DNA from: Paulownia fortunei
Lineage: Eukaryota > Streptophyta > Magnoliopsida > Lamiales > Paulowniaceae
Length of the DNA stretch: 64,000 bases
Direction: 5' to 3'
NCBI GenBank assembly: GCA_019321725.1
Contig: CM033113.1
Location: forward strand, 10,726,001 to 10,790,000
How positions within the stretch are numbered: the first letter of the stretch is position 1; the number at the start of each line of letters is the position of its first letter. The notes under the pieces are model-generated. The model ran no database searches and was not told where the DNA came from. It saw only the letters and a list, made by a program, of their open reading frames with translations. This document shows, piece by piece, positions 23,438 to 34,561 of this stretch. Made by a program: the position numbers and the translations under genes.

Positions 23438-26400
23438 GAAGCCCCCCATTCTTGGGCAAACCTTGCGTAATGAGAGTTGGTCGAGAGTAGAGAATCTTGG
23501 ACGTCACCTCTGTGGTTGATTAACTTGGAGTTGCATTGAATCCTATGTAGGGAATTAACTGTAGTCGGTAGGGAGTATCTCCTCTAGAAAAATAGACTCT
23601 CAAGTTAAAACATGTTTTCATCATCGATTAATGTCCCATTCGTTGATTTGTTTGGGGGTGTCACTTAGTTGACATCGAATCTGTTGAAAAATCTTCTCAT
23701 TCCTCCAATCTTTTTTTTTGTTATGCCTCTTTTTAGGCATTTCATCAAACACCTTCAATACAGTGCCTTGTCGATGGAAGTTTCAGCTCAAGCATCAGTG
23801 ATTGAGCCATCACCTCCCTTGCATGTGCCAGCTCAAGTAGACAACCGTTGCATCCACTAGCTCGTGCAAGCAACCCTTGCATTAACTAGCTCAAGTAGAA
23901 AACTCTTGCATGCGCCAACTCGAGCACCTCATTAGCATGTGCCCAGCTCGAGCACTTTATCTACATACTCTAACTCGAACATTTTGCCATCATAGGGTCC
24001 AACTCGAGCATTCAGATTGAGCACTCTACATCAAGGGGTCCAGCTTGAGCAACACTCTAACATCAATGGGTCTAGCTCAATCAGCCTCGAGCACTCTATT
24101 ATCATGGTGTCCAACTCACATGCCAGCTTGAGCAGCCTCCAGCTCGAGGGCTTTCTCTATATGTGCTCTAGCTCGAGCACTCTACTGCCATGAGCTCCAA
24201 CTTACACGCCCAACTCCAGCAGCCTCCTGCCCTATTTTACAGCTTATATATCTATCTCGAGTTGTCTGTCGCTGCTGTACTTAGCTCAAGCGGGCAACCC
24301 AGTGGTGTTGATCAAAGTGGGAATGATATTGTGGTGTCATGTTGCTAAGTATTATCGAGTGCAGCTAAATTGTCAAGTCCGGGCATACAGGTCAAACATG
24401 GCGTGTGTGCGCAAGTTGAGCACAACATGCGCATGATGCCATTCCTAGGTATGCGTGCACTGTCGTCGTCTTTTTTCATCTTTGTTTCTTCTTGCTTGCT
24501 TGCATCAAACATCTTTGTCTTGTGTCGAGTGCCTTTGGTTTTTTTTTGTTTGCAAGCTAGAAACTTGACTTCGCTATTGTTCTTGCAAGTTCATGGAGTA
24601 TGGTCATTCATGTGCTTCTAGCAAAAGGGGCACGCCGCCTACTCTAGGCATAATAAGTAAGCTCTGCCTTTGTCGCACTAAGTATTAGGTGAGGTTGTTT
24701 TATCGCTCGATGTAATGCTTGTTGATTTATAGTATTTATGATAGAGAAAGTCGACATGACTCATCATATTTGGGAGCTAGTAGGGCTTCTTGAGTGTGGA
24801 GGTCGGTATGACCTCTCAAATAGGAGAGCTGGTATGATCCCTCAAGCGTGGAAATTGATATGACCTCTAAAGTGTAGGAGCCGGTAGGGCTCTTCAAATA
24901 TGGAGGTCAATAAAGCTTCTCATGTGTAAGAGAATGGCTCATCAGTTATATGTGAGCTCTTGAGACTATCAAGATTTCTAAGTTTTTTATCTTGTGGGGA
25001 TTCCCCTAAACCATCTGGGGCTAAGCTTTAGGTATCCTCAAGAGATAGCATGTAATCTTGGGATGCACTTCGTTGTTGGTCTCAAGGAAAGTCGAACTTC
25101 AGATATTCTAGTGTTAAGCTGACCAGACTCATTAGTGATCTCAAGGGAATCTCAACGACCTCTGGGGTCGGTGCCAGTATAGCATTTTGTTTAGTAGTAA
25201 AGCAGGTAGACATGCAGTTGTAATACAAAATGAAGAGTTGTATTGATCTCGCAAAAAATTTCTAAGCACTTAAATAAAAGCTACTTAAGACTTGACAACT
25301 TGAGTTGAAAGGGCTAAACTTCGTAGAACCTCTCTATTTGTAGAATTTCTTGAAGGTATGAGTGTGTGAACTTCTGGGGGCACGGGGATATGACCTTCTC
25401 TTGGTGGTGTGATGGCACGAGAGCTCCTCTTAGGAGTGATGGTACACGAATTTCTCTTGGGGACATGATAGCACATGAGCTCCTTTTGAGCTCCTCTTTT
25501 GGACACGTTCACTAGGTCTTTAGGTGCCTAGACATGTTTGTCAGGTCTTTTGGGTGCCTAGATGCGTTCACTATATCTTTACATTATCTGGATGCAGTCG
25601 TCAGTTCTTTAGGTGCCTAGATGCAATCGGTAGGTCTCTTGGTGCTTGGACGTGTTCGCCAGATCTTTTAATGGGGCAAACTGTGTTCTTTTAGTGAGGA
25701 AAACTGTGTTGAAAGACTTCTAAGTAAATAGATTCTATTATATTGGCAATAATGTTTCACATTGGCTACCTTCGAAGTATGTGGTAGGCTTCTCCGATCT
25801 TAAGTGGTGACGTCATGGTGTTTTCATCTTGTGATTATCATCACGTTATGAGATACTCCCTACTCAGATTTGTTAGCTTCTTTAGGTTTATGTTAGACTC
25901 GTAGGCTGCTAAGTTGGCATCTCGGGCTAGTTGACATACATTATCTCAAAGTCTTTGAGCATTTCAACTTCTTTCTTCTTTGTCTCAGGCACTGGTTCTG
26001 CTGTGTGCACTCCATCAATGTGATAGATTATTTTTCATCTTTATTTGTTGATGCTGGGATCAACAACTTCCTACTGCTTTATGCTTTCTTTCGGCCTGCG
26101 CAGTGTGTTAGGGCGCATAGGCACACAAACTCTTCTTGGGGGCGTGTTTGCTATAATGATAGATGGTATTCTTGGTCCTCGTTTTGGGCCAACCTTGAGA
26201 AGTAGGCCTTGACCTTCATATAAGAGTTGAAGATTGGAGTCTTGAAAATATTTGAAAGTCTTGAAGCCCACCATGTTCAATTTTTATTTGGATTTTTCTT
26301 TCTCTAGGGCATCTATCTCATCAAATAAGTTCTTAAGGTAAGTTGTGAATTTATTTTCCTCTCTTCATTCTTCTTCTTGTTTTTTTCTTCCTATTCCCTC

Positions 26401-27100
26401 TATATTTGACTAAGTTTTTTCTTTAAAGCATTTCATCAAACACTTTCAGCATAAGCCCAAATCTTGAAAACCAAGACGACAATCCACCAAATAGGGTAGT
26501 GGAGAGGTCATGGGTGATGGTAAAGGGTTGCTGTTAAAGAAAACCATCAGTGTCTCTGCTTCGGCCAGTGGTGGTAGTTTGGTGGGTCGAGGTGTTGGCT
26601 CGAGCTGGCCAAGTCGAGCAGGTGGCTTGACTTGAGCTTCATTTCATGCACATAGTAGTATTGATGAGGACTTCGCCAATACAGGTTGGCTCGACCTATC
26701 GTTAGCCCCAACTTGCGATGGATTTGTCATCATCATCACGCACACCAGCTCGAGCGCTCTGTCACCCACTCATGCAGCTCGAGCTGTCGGTTATCAGTCC
26801 ACTCAGCTCGAGTAGCTAGCTCAAGCTTTCCAAGCGACGGTGATGTTGCCATGTCGGGAGTCATTGCATCTTCAAGTGTTGTCGTGTTATCGAGTCTGGG
26901 GTTCGATGTCCTCTTCTTTGCTTCGTCACGTTGAGTCTTCTTTCGATTTAGGTATGTTGAGTCGGGTTGCATGGATGATCTCTCCTCGTTGTGATCTCCA
27001 AGTATTCCCTTGTGGGTGGATATCAGTTTTCCAAGCTCTAGATTTTATTGATCGGTTACCTCAATGATACAGGCAGGTGTTCCCATAGATGGTGCCAAAA
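23438..27100 (-). other. Internal region of the LARD-like element with minisatellite-like arrays
   Basis: There is no gag, protease, integrase or RT signature. The region is noticeably GC-richer than its surroundings. It holds at least three degenerate short-period arrays: AGCTCGAGCA-type motifs at 23790-24290 and again at 26590-26830, about six 26-27-bp units at 24780-24950 (GGTATGACCTCTCAA-type), and roughly 40-bp TAGGTGCCTAGATG-type units at 25510-25670. Several frames open here, such as 26686-26934 and its antisense 26736-26972, and appear to be by-products of the arrays. Confidence 0.65.
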
Positions 27101-27481
27101 TGATATAATATCACTCCACATCTTCTAATGTCGACCTCTCTTGTCATAGTGATCTCTTGAATAAGTCCCCACATACAACATGCACAAATAGTTAAGGGTC
27201 TTCGACGTACGTCCACCTCAAGTCAGTAATAGAGCCCCAGAGAAATAGTGCTTAACACTTATTCAATGTACTTTATAAATGAATTGAAAAAGAGTATTTA
27301 TAATTATAAAGTCGTAGGGTGTACTCTTTTATAGTATGACGCATAGACCACTTGGATTTGATAGGTTTGTGGGTTTGGGTCTCGCCTCCATGGGCTTAAC
27401 TATAACATCATAGGTTAATTTTATTTATTTTGAACCTATTAGATTTAGTCAATTGACATATTTTAGGCTCATCACCCATCA
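27101..27481 (-). repeat. Right LTR of the LARD-like element, intact
   Basis: Starts TGATATAATATCACTCC and ends ATCACCCATCA in + orientation. On the element's own strand this is the 5' LTR, followed by the PBS-like sequence at 27083-27100. Confidence 0.75.
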
Positions 27482-28104
27482 CAATTCTATAAGTGGCCAA
27501 GATTGCATAATCAGCCGACGCGTAATGCATAATTATCTCTGATCCGCGAAGATATAGGATTTCCGAATGTGATCACTAACTAAAGAAATTAAGCAAGTTC
27601 CTGTAATGCCGAAAGCCAGGGTCGGGCATTTCGTCGAAGCCTAAATTTTGGAGTCAATCGACATTGATTATATTGACGAATGTAAATTTTTGGCCATTGC
27701 TGAGAGGATTATTTCATCAATAAACATAATTTTCGCGTGACACCCGCGGATGCTGCACTTATGATGCAATGGGATGTTCTTGGGACAAAAGGTTTTTTAT
27801 TTTTTGGATCTGTAAAGAGGGCTTGGGCCATTTCAGGCGATTGTGCAGGCTGTTAGGAATTATAATTATCCTTTGGAGTTGGCGGAGGTGAGCAGTGGGC
27901 TGTGGCTTGCTTTGTGTTTTCTTGTTCTTTAGCGTGAAAGAATACCATTTCACTCTTTCCTTAAATCAATATCATTTCACTCTTGCTTAAATCATTCAAC
28001 ATTAGAATAATTATAGGGACATAAAATAAAATAGGCAGACAAGGAGATATATCTGAAGGTAAGATGAGGAGGTAATTTTTGTGGGTAAAATGCAGAGTCC
28101 CCCT

Positions 28105-28261
28105 TCGGCCAGAACCGTTTTCCCTTCCATTTAGCCCCTATTAGTTTGGATGAATGGTGTAACTTTCAATATACCTTAGTGATAAATATGCTTTCTTTCA
28201 AATCTTGGTGACCATTATATAGTTCTTTTGATACCTTAGTGACTAAATCTGCTTTTTTCTC
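28105..28261. repeat. Right terminal inverted repeat of the MULE-like element
   Basis: Inverse partner of 10730-10885. The imperfect 9-bp target duplication follows immediately at 28262-28270. Confidence 0.7.
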
Positions 28262-28270
28262 GTATTTATA

Positions 28271-29678
28271 TGTACGTGTACATCAATTGTTGCTTGCATT
28301 GCAGATACTTGTGCAGCTTTTGTGAACCGGAAACGGAAAAGAAGAGCCATTATAGTTAGGGTTGATCACGGCGGGTTTTTAATTTTTTGTTATTAATTTT
28401 TATTGAATTGTCTTATGTGTTTTTATCAAAAAATAAATTTTAAATTACATTTTGTAAATCAAATCCAAGGGTGTGATTTGATAGTTTTTCAATATTAAGA
28501 AAATTTGGTATAATTTAAATAACATTAATAATTTGAGTTGAGTAACAACGTAAAAATAATAATTGAGGTAAGAATTAAGTTATTTTTTTTTTAAAGGAAA
28601 TTGAAATTGCCATTACATTATTTTGTACAATTAGTGAGTGACTGTCATATTGTAGCAATACCACTTGCCACATTAGAAGAAAATAAATTAAAAGTTTTAT
28701 AAAAACTCTTAATTAATTTGGTATAAAAGTATATATACAGTTAATCTAACTCCAACCTAAGTTGGGTTTGGGTTTGCCCTTGCGTGTGTCGCCAACCTAA
28801 GCTGGGCTGGCCGAGTGCATGTGTGGCCTTTGGTCCGTATTACGATGTAGGTATTCCATTTTCAAAGATTATTAATAGCTCAACCCAAATCAAATTTGAA
28901 TAATATAAATTGATAGTAATTCTTTATAATTTTTTAATGTGGATAGATGATTGTTCATATTCCACCATCTTTCAATTCAATAATTTATATTATTTAAGGT
29001 GTACTTTTAGTTTTAATTCAAAATTTTATTTTAATAATTTAAAAATACCCATCTACGCTTATTGTGGGCTACATTTAGCCAAATTATTTTTTTTTTAAAT
29101 TTTGCACCATATAAAATGACTTAACATGATGGAAATATAATTATAGCCTTCTCTTTTCATATTTGGATGGATAACATAAGTTTTGCAGTCCATATACTAT
29201 TATTTTACAAGAACTCAGATATAATATTCTTGAGGACAAAAGGAAGTGCTCAATCTAGAAAAACCTAAATAATGAATTATTAAAATTAATGTCACGAAAT
29301 GAAACAATAATTTTGACCAATTTTGGATACTTCAGCATAATTGCAAAATAATTAAATTGCTTACTAATACTTAAAAGTTCTCACTAACTCATGGGAAAGA
29401 AATACAGAGACATGGCTCTTAGCTTTAGCAATCCATGCCTTCAAGAGAATTGAGAGTTTTTCTTATAGGAGATCAAAGTGTTTTTTCAGTAGAGAAATAC
29501 ATCCATTAAACCCCCGAAAAATGTGAAAGATAAATGAAGAATTTGATCCGTGCAAAGGTAAAGAAGACTGCAAACAATTGTAGAGATGCAAACTAAACAT
29601 TAAATTTACCTAATTTGAGTTAATTTTTAAATTAAATTTTAACAATCAACACAAGTTTATTATTAAAATTAGACTTAG
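28271..29678. other. AT-rich intergenic spacer
   Basis: No gene seen. A short GC-richer patch near 28750-28830 repeats CCAACCTAAG(T/C)TGGG twice about 40 bp apart. No RNA gene recognised. Confidence 0.35.
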
Positions 29679-30051
29679 TGATGTTTGGCTAAATTTATTT
29701 AAAAAATCTTACAAATTCTTACATCTTATAAGATGTTTTCTGAATTTATAAGATATTAGATCTTATTTTGAAAATAAGTTATTGAAGTGTTTGAATAAAA
29801 TAAAATAATTGAACTTTTAAAATATTAGTAATGATAATTTTATAATTAAAATTATCACAATTAAAAAAATTATTAAAATAAATTGATATGAATGTACTTT
29901 TTTTATAAATTTATAAACTTTCAAATAATTTTTTTTTTAATTGTATAAGTTCTTTAAAAAAAAATTACCACACATTTTTTGATAACCTATAAATTTTTAA
30001 ATAATTTATAAGATGTTTTAAAAAATTTATATCATCGATCAAACACCCTCT
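29679..30051. repeat. MITE-like element of about 370 bp
   Basis: The left end reads GTGATGTTTGGCTAAATTTA. The right end, as reverse complement, reads GGGTGTTTGATCGATGATAT. Inner segments ATCTTATAAGATG (left) and ACATCTTATAAATT (right complement) also pair. Size, AT content and the TGTTTG-type end fit a MITE; a target duplication could not be fixed. Confidence 0.5.
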
Positions 30052-31500
30052 TAAACATTTATTATTAAATTTTAAATATACATATATAAGTATATATGCA
30101 GGTAGTATAACTCATCGTGTTAAATAAGACAGTATGATTTTTTTGACTTTTTAAACTACAATCTACATAGCAAATTGGCAATAACAGTTTGGTGCTAGTT
30201 GACCATTTTTATTAATTTAATAATCCTCGGAAAGGATGTAGAGTTAATTTATGAAGCGCAGGATAAATGGAAAAGATAACCTATATATTCAACCTAATAT
30301 TATAAACAGAAAACGGGTAATATGTGTTGGAGTCACCACACACAAAGAAAAAGAAAAGAGAATAAAAAATAGGAGATTATGAAATAAAAGCCCACTACCC
30401 GTTCTTGGTTGTTTGATATGGTGTCAAATAATTATCTTCTCCTCTTATTTATAAAAAAAAATAAGAAATAGTTGCAAAAAACACATTAAATAAACATAAC
30501 AATCCAAAAGAAATAGTTTGGATATAAGATAGAGAAAAAAATAGAGTAAATGTAGACATATGTAAGAGTTAAATTATGATATGTGTGGAAAAACATTTCG
30601 AATTTTTTCTCTTAGCGGCAATACAAAGGGATTGTGAGAGTATTTTTTAATAATTATTAGAGTGGTTATACAAGAGTCTTTTGTTATTGAGTTTGGGCAT
30701 AAAACTCAAATGTGTATTTTTCTTATATTGAAAAATTCTCTATTAGTGAAAAACTAAAACTTCCGAGTGCACGTAAGTGAATTTATCGAACCACGTAAAA
30801 AAATTTTTATGCAATTTTATATTCTATTTGTTCAACATTATGATCACAACATTATGATCACCAACTTGTATCATGAATTTCAAAACCACTCCTTCCAGAA
30901 AATGATCATGTCAAAACCTAGTCCAGGTAAATCTGATTTTCCTACAAATACAGTATAAGGTATGTAAAGGTATTAAAAAAAATATCAATCTAACAAAGCA
31001 TATAAATCAATTATAGTATTAATATAAAAGCATCAAAATAATAAGTTAATATATTATATAACCACATTTACTTGAATTGATTTTAGTATTATGAGAATGC
31101 GAGTCAAGTTAAAATTCAAAATTATTTTACCACATTAATTATTCAACAGAATTTCCTCCCGCACATGGCAAATCATTAAACAAATTATTTTTATTGTAAA
31201 TTCTATTATATTCTTATATTGCATTGATTATTCCACATATGTGAAATTTATTTGTAAAGTGCACAGATATCAACAATTAATACATAGAAAATGTAATATA
31301 TATTGTCGGAAAATTGTTGCATAGTTTTTTATCAGGAATATTCTTGTTTGGATATTCTTGTTCACATTTAACTAATATATTATCAAGATTGACTACCTGT
31401 TATTTTCAGCACATCATCCTGCAATTATATAATCATTAAAACCTAATACACAGCTTTCCATTCTAGTTGACTTTAATCCTCTTCTTTCAGCATCATCTTT
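30052..31500. other. AT-rich spacer and upstream region of the first phospholipase
   Basis: No gene recognised. The last few hundred bases are presumably promoter. A duplicated phrase ATTATGATCAC occurs near 30838 and 30851. Confidence 0.35.
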
Positions 31501-31504
31501 CATT

Positions 31505-31515
31505 ACAATATAAGA
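31505..31515 (+). promoter_or_regulatory. Probable TATA box of the first phospholipase gene
   Basis: ACAATATAAGA lies about 50 bp before the ATG, followed by a pyrimidine-rich CTCTCCTCAACC patch. This would give a very short 5' leader. Inference from position and sequence only. Confidence 0.4.
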
Positions 31516-31562
31516 CTCTCCTCAACCATTTTGCTTAATGCCACCTACTCCAAGAATCAACC

Positions 31563-32804
31563 ATGGAAATACCTCAAACAGAAGCCTCATGGGCTGAACT
31601 CCTAGGCTGCAACAACTGGGAAGGCCTGCTTGACCCTTTAGACCGCGGCCTCCGCCGTCTCATCCTCCGCTGCGGCGACTTTTGCCAGGCCACCTACGAC
31701 GCCTTCAACAACGACGAAAACTCCAAATATGCCGGCAGCTGCAGGTACGGCAAGAACTCCTTCTTCCGCAAAGTCATGCTTGAATTTGCATCAGATTATC
31801 AGGTCCACAGCTTCCTCTACGCAACCGCCCGGGTCAGCCGTTTGGAAGCCATGTTCTTGCACTCTATGTCGCGCGAAGCGTGGGACAGGGAATCCAATTG
31901 GATTGGCTACATTGCAATCACCACGGATGAAGTTAGCCAGGCCTTAGGCAGCCGTGAAATCTATGTCGTGTGGCGGGGCACGACGAGAAACTACGAGTGG
32001 ATTGATGTGCTGGGCGCTAAGCCCGAGTCTGCCCACCAATTGCTGCGTCCCAAAAGTTGGGGAAAAAAGAGAGCAAATAGCAGTGGCAGCGACAGTGACG
32101 AAGATGATGAGCACGTGCCCAAAGTGATGCGGGGTTGGCTCTCAGTCTACGTTTCCAGCAATCCCGACTCGCCTTTCACCAAAATAAGCGCAAGAACGCA
32201 GCTCTTGATGAAGATAGCAGAACTGAGAAACACGTACGAAAGTGAGAGCCTAAGTATAACAATCACAGGGCACAGTCTTGGCGGATGTTTAGCGACATTA
32301 TCAGCATTTGATCTTGTCGAAAACGGGGTTAACGACATCCCGGTTACGGCTGTAGTGTTCGGCAGCCCTCAAGTGGGCAACAAGGCTTTCAATAAAAGAC
32401 TGCACCATTTTCCAAATCTGAAAATATTGCACGTCAGGAACAAGATAGATCAGATTCCTCTGTATCCCAGCCCATTGCTGGGGTACAGAAACACTGGAAT
32501 CGAGCTCGAGATTGACAACAGGAAATCCCCGAGTCTGAAACATTCCATGAGTGTTGGAGACAGGCACAATTTGCAGGCGATGCTACACGTTGTGGCGGGT
32601 TGGAATGGGCCTGACGGGGAGTTTGAATTGAAGGTGAAAAGGAGCCTGGCGTTGGTGAACAAGTCGAGTTCGATTCTAAAGGAAGAGTATTTGATTCCAG
32701 GTTCTTGGTGGGTTGAGAAGAACAAAGGGATGGTTCTTGATGGAAATGGAGAGTGGATTTTGGCGCCAACGTCTGATGAGGATGAGCCAGTGCCCGAATT
32801 CTGA
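31563..32804 (+). CDS. Phospholipase A1, class II (DAD1-like lipase), copy 1
   Basis: Single-exon gene encoding 413 residues. The class II DAD1-like lipases hydrolyse the sn-1 acyl chain of membrane phospho- or galactolipids and feed lipid signalling and turnover. Residues 10-160 hold the conserved N-terminal block (WAELLG, LILRCGDFCQATYDAF, DRESNWIGYIAI, VVWRGT). The lipase elbow GHSLGG is at 236-241 with Ser238 as nucleophile. Asp296 in NKIDQIP and His335 in DRHNLQ complete the probable triad. An S/D/E-rich linker lies at 172-183. There is no N-terminal targeting peptide, which fits a cytosolic class II enzyme rather than plastid class I. Length is typical. The start is fixed by an ATG in a good plant context (AACCATGG) and by the paralogue at 55162. 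It resembles Arabidopsis PLA1-II delta/gamma (DSEL type); which of the two is not certain. Confidence 0.93.
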   Translation: MEIPQTEASWAELLGCNNWEGLLDPLDRGLRRLILRCGDFCQATYDAFNNDENSKYAGSCRYGKNSFFRKVMLEFASDYQVHSFLYATARVSRLEAMFLHSMSREAWDRESNWIGYIAITTDEVSQALGSREIYVVWRGTTRNYEWIDVLGAKPESAHQLLRPKSWGKKRANSSGSDSDEDDEHVPKVMRGWLSVYVSSNPDSPFTKISARTQLLMKIAELRNTYESESLSITITGHSLGGCLATLSAFDLVENGVNDIPVTAVVFGSPQVGNKAFNKRLHHFPNLKILHVRNKIDQIPLYPSPLLGYRNTGIELEIDNRKSPSLKHSMSVGDRHNLQAMLHVVAGWNGPDGEFELKVKRSLALVNKSSSILKEEYLIPGSWWVEKNKGMVLDGNGEWILAPTSDEDEPVPEF

Positions 32805-33257
32805 ACTGTGGATCAGGGTTGTCTCTCTCTGTATGTGTATGTATGTGTGTCTATGGTCCTTTTTCCCTGTTACATTTCTTTTGCATTTTTTTATTTGTTC
32901 TACGTAATACGCATTCTTTTGTGATTCCAAATGCTCGAGATATTCCACACATCATTTGTGAAGCGTTCTGGAATCATCAATACGTGCCATGTGGTTTGAT
33001 AAATGACTCATGATTTATTGATTTAATTTATTAATTTATTCTACTTAATTTGTGAAAAAATCTGTATTTTAGATATTTGACAATTTTCTTTAGGGAAGTG
33101 GGAATGAATAAGTCATTCAAATTTAAAATCTCTTAATCGTATACTACTGGGGCATCAGGTTTACATGCACAAAGATAGACAAGAAGTTGGATACGTGGCA
33201 GAGGTGAATTTCCCACAGCGTTGTAGTATATTCTAGAGTGTCATTATATAACTATAT
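32805..33257. other. 3' flank of phospholipase copy 1
   Basis: T-rich 3' untranslated sequence with TGTATGTGTATG repeats near 32830-32850. Similarity to the second paralogue is lost about 15 bases after the stop codon. Confidence 0.4.
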
Positions 33258-33527
33258 ATAAATGTATATATTACTCATATGATTTTAATCTATATTGTAT
33301 TTATCTTATTTATTCTTGGTATCGAATAGCATCAAAGACATACTTATCGGGAAATTTAAGGGGAATATTTATAAATTTAGTATTCATATTTTGTATAATA
33401 TAGGACTTTTTATCGGGTTGTAAGACTATTTGAATGTTTGTCGCATAAAACGTTGATCGATCTAAATGTACAAATTATGGACTCTAAAACTATGGATAGA
33501 CTGACAAGGAATATGTCATCTGCTTCA
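33258..33527 (+). pseudogene. Viral 5' end: primer-site repeat and start of the movement-protein region
   Basis: Carries the primer-site-like TTGGTATCGAATAGC near 33316, followed by AT-rich leader. A reading frame that is open in the last 80 bp continues, after removal of one copy of the copia target duplication, in the same frame at 42688. This shows the two sides were once contiguous. Confidence 0.65.
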
Positions 33528-33981
33528 TGTAAGAATTTAATTTGATACAAAACATTAATTAGATTAAGTGTGGATCAAAATTGTGTAATAAACTTGACTC
33601 ATAACACTAAATAATATAGTTTGGATAAAAAAAAAACCCCAAGAATGGAATTACCTCCAACCATTGATTATCAATAACTCCTCGCTATTTTCCCCACTTA
33701 TTTTGGCACTTCTAAGCTCTCAATCAACTCACAATCAATGGTGTATTTCAAGGAAAACGAGAAGAATGAGCTTAGGGACCAAAACACCTATTTATACATA
33801 TTCTCCCATCAAAAACATCTTTCAATTACTTTCGATTTCCACTTCTTTAGCCATAATCAATGAGGTAACATTTCAAATCCGTCATGAAATATTTGAAATA
33901 TTTTGAAACTGCCAAGAAATGTCTTGAAATGTTTGAACCATAAATTGGTGAATAAATGAAAAGAAACGGATTACTGTTACA
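33528..33981 (-). repeat. Copia LTR, left copy (3' LTR on the element's strand)
   Basis: Matches 42233-42682 over its whole length with scattered substitutions. Confidence 0.9.
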
Positions 33982-34561
33982 TTCTCCCACTTGGTCCATA
34001 CGTTTCACCTAATGGCTCACCTTAATTCCCATTGATTGTCATGTCTTAAGAAATAAATATATGAATCATGGCGATAGGTCCTCTAAAAACGAGTATTACA
34101 TATATTTGGTTTCTCAAGCATTATTCCTTATGTGGTAGATATATTTAATGAATAAACCCTATATTTATTCTTGGTCCTACACATATGAGTTTTCTCAAAT
34201 TAAAGTGTGCATGAACATGAGATAACATCACAATAAATAAGAGTTTTTATTCATAAATTGTATATACAATTACAAAATAGAATCAAGTCCCATTTTATCT
34301 ACATGATTCTTTAATTTCGATGGTGGTATGCCCTTAGTCAAAGGATCAACGATCATCAATTCAGTGCTTATGTGCTCAATGGCCACTTTTTTTTTCTTTA
34401 ATACGTTCTCTAATGGCTAAATATTTAATGTCGATGTGCTTACTTTGACTACTACTTTTGTTATTTTTAGCCATAAAGACAACAGTTGAATTATCACAGA
34501 AAATTCTCAATGGCCTGGAAATGGAATCTATAATTCTAAACCCAGATGTGAAACTCTTGAT

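Larger units (their letters stand above)
11194..27481 (-). mobile_element. Non-autonomous LTR retrotransposon (LARD-like), split by nested insertions
   Basis: The LTR at 27101-27481 (381 bp) matches 11194-11265 joined to 23131-23437. The match covers ATCACTCCACATCTTCT, the AATAGTG-TTAACACTTATTCAATGTAC block and the terminal CTCATCA. The element reads on the minus strand: beside the inner end of the right LTR is TTTTGGCACCATCTATGGGA (complement of 27083-27100), a primer-binding-site-like sequence similar to those of Tat-type elements. Beside the inner end of the left LTR is a purine tract (complement of 23438-23456, GGGGGGCTTC). The internal 3.66 kb has no gag or pol, only short tandem arrays. 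Flanking pentamers CGAGT and CAATT do not match, so no TSD is claimed. Confidence 0.75.
10730..28261. mobile_element. MULE-like TIR element, now expanded by nested insertions
   Basis: The segment starting at 10730 (GAGAAAAAAAGTAAATTTAG) is closely matched by the reverse complement of the segment ending at 28261, for about 140-170 bp. The shared core includes TTTAGTCACTAAGGTATC, AAGATTTGAAAGAAAGCAT and ACTAAGGTATATTGAAAGTT. The sequences abutting the outer ends are GTATAAATA (10721-10729) and GTATTTATA (28262-28270), 7 of 9 identical, as expected for a decayed 9-bp target duplication. Long TIRs, a GA-rich terminus and 9-bp TSDs point to a Mutator-like element. Without the insertion at 11194-27481 it would be about 1.2 kb, too small to be autonomous. 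Its own interior (10890-11193, 27482-28100) is GC-richer than the surroundings and could include captured host sequence, which I could not identify. Confidence 0.7.

Noticed and set aside
26686..26972. Overlapping open frames of about 80 codons on both strands
   Set aside because: They sit in the GC-rich repeat region of a non-autonomous element, lack any domain and overlap each other antisense.
11189..27486. Target duplication for the LARD-like element
   Set aside because: Flanking pentamers CGAGT and CAATT match at only three of five positions, so no duplication is claimed.
32147..32948. Several open frames antisense to or overlapping the lipase gene
   Set aside because: Shadow frames of the lipase coding sequence; the matching frames in copy 2 show no independent conservation.
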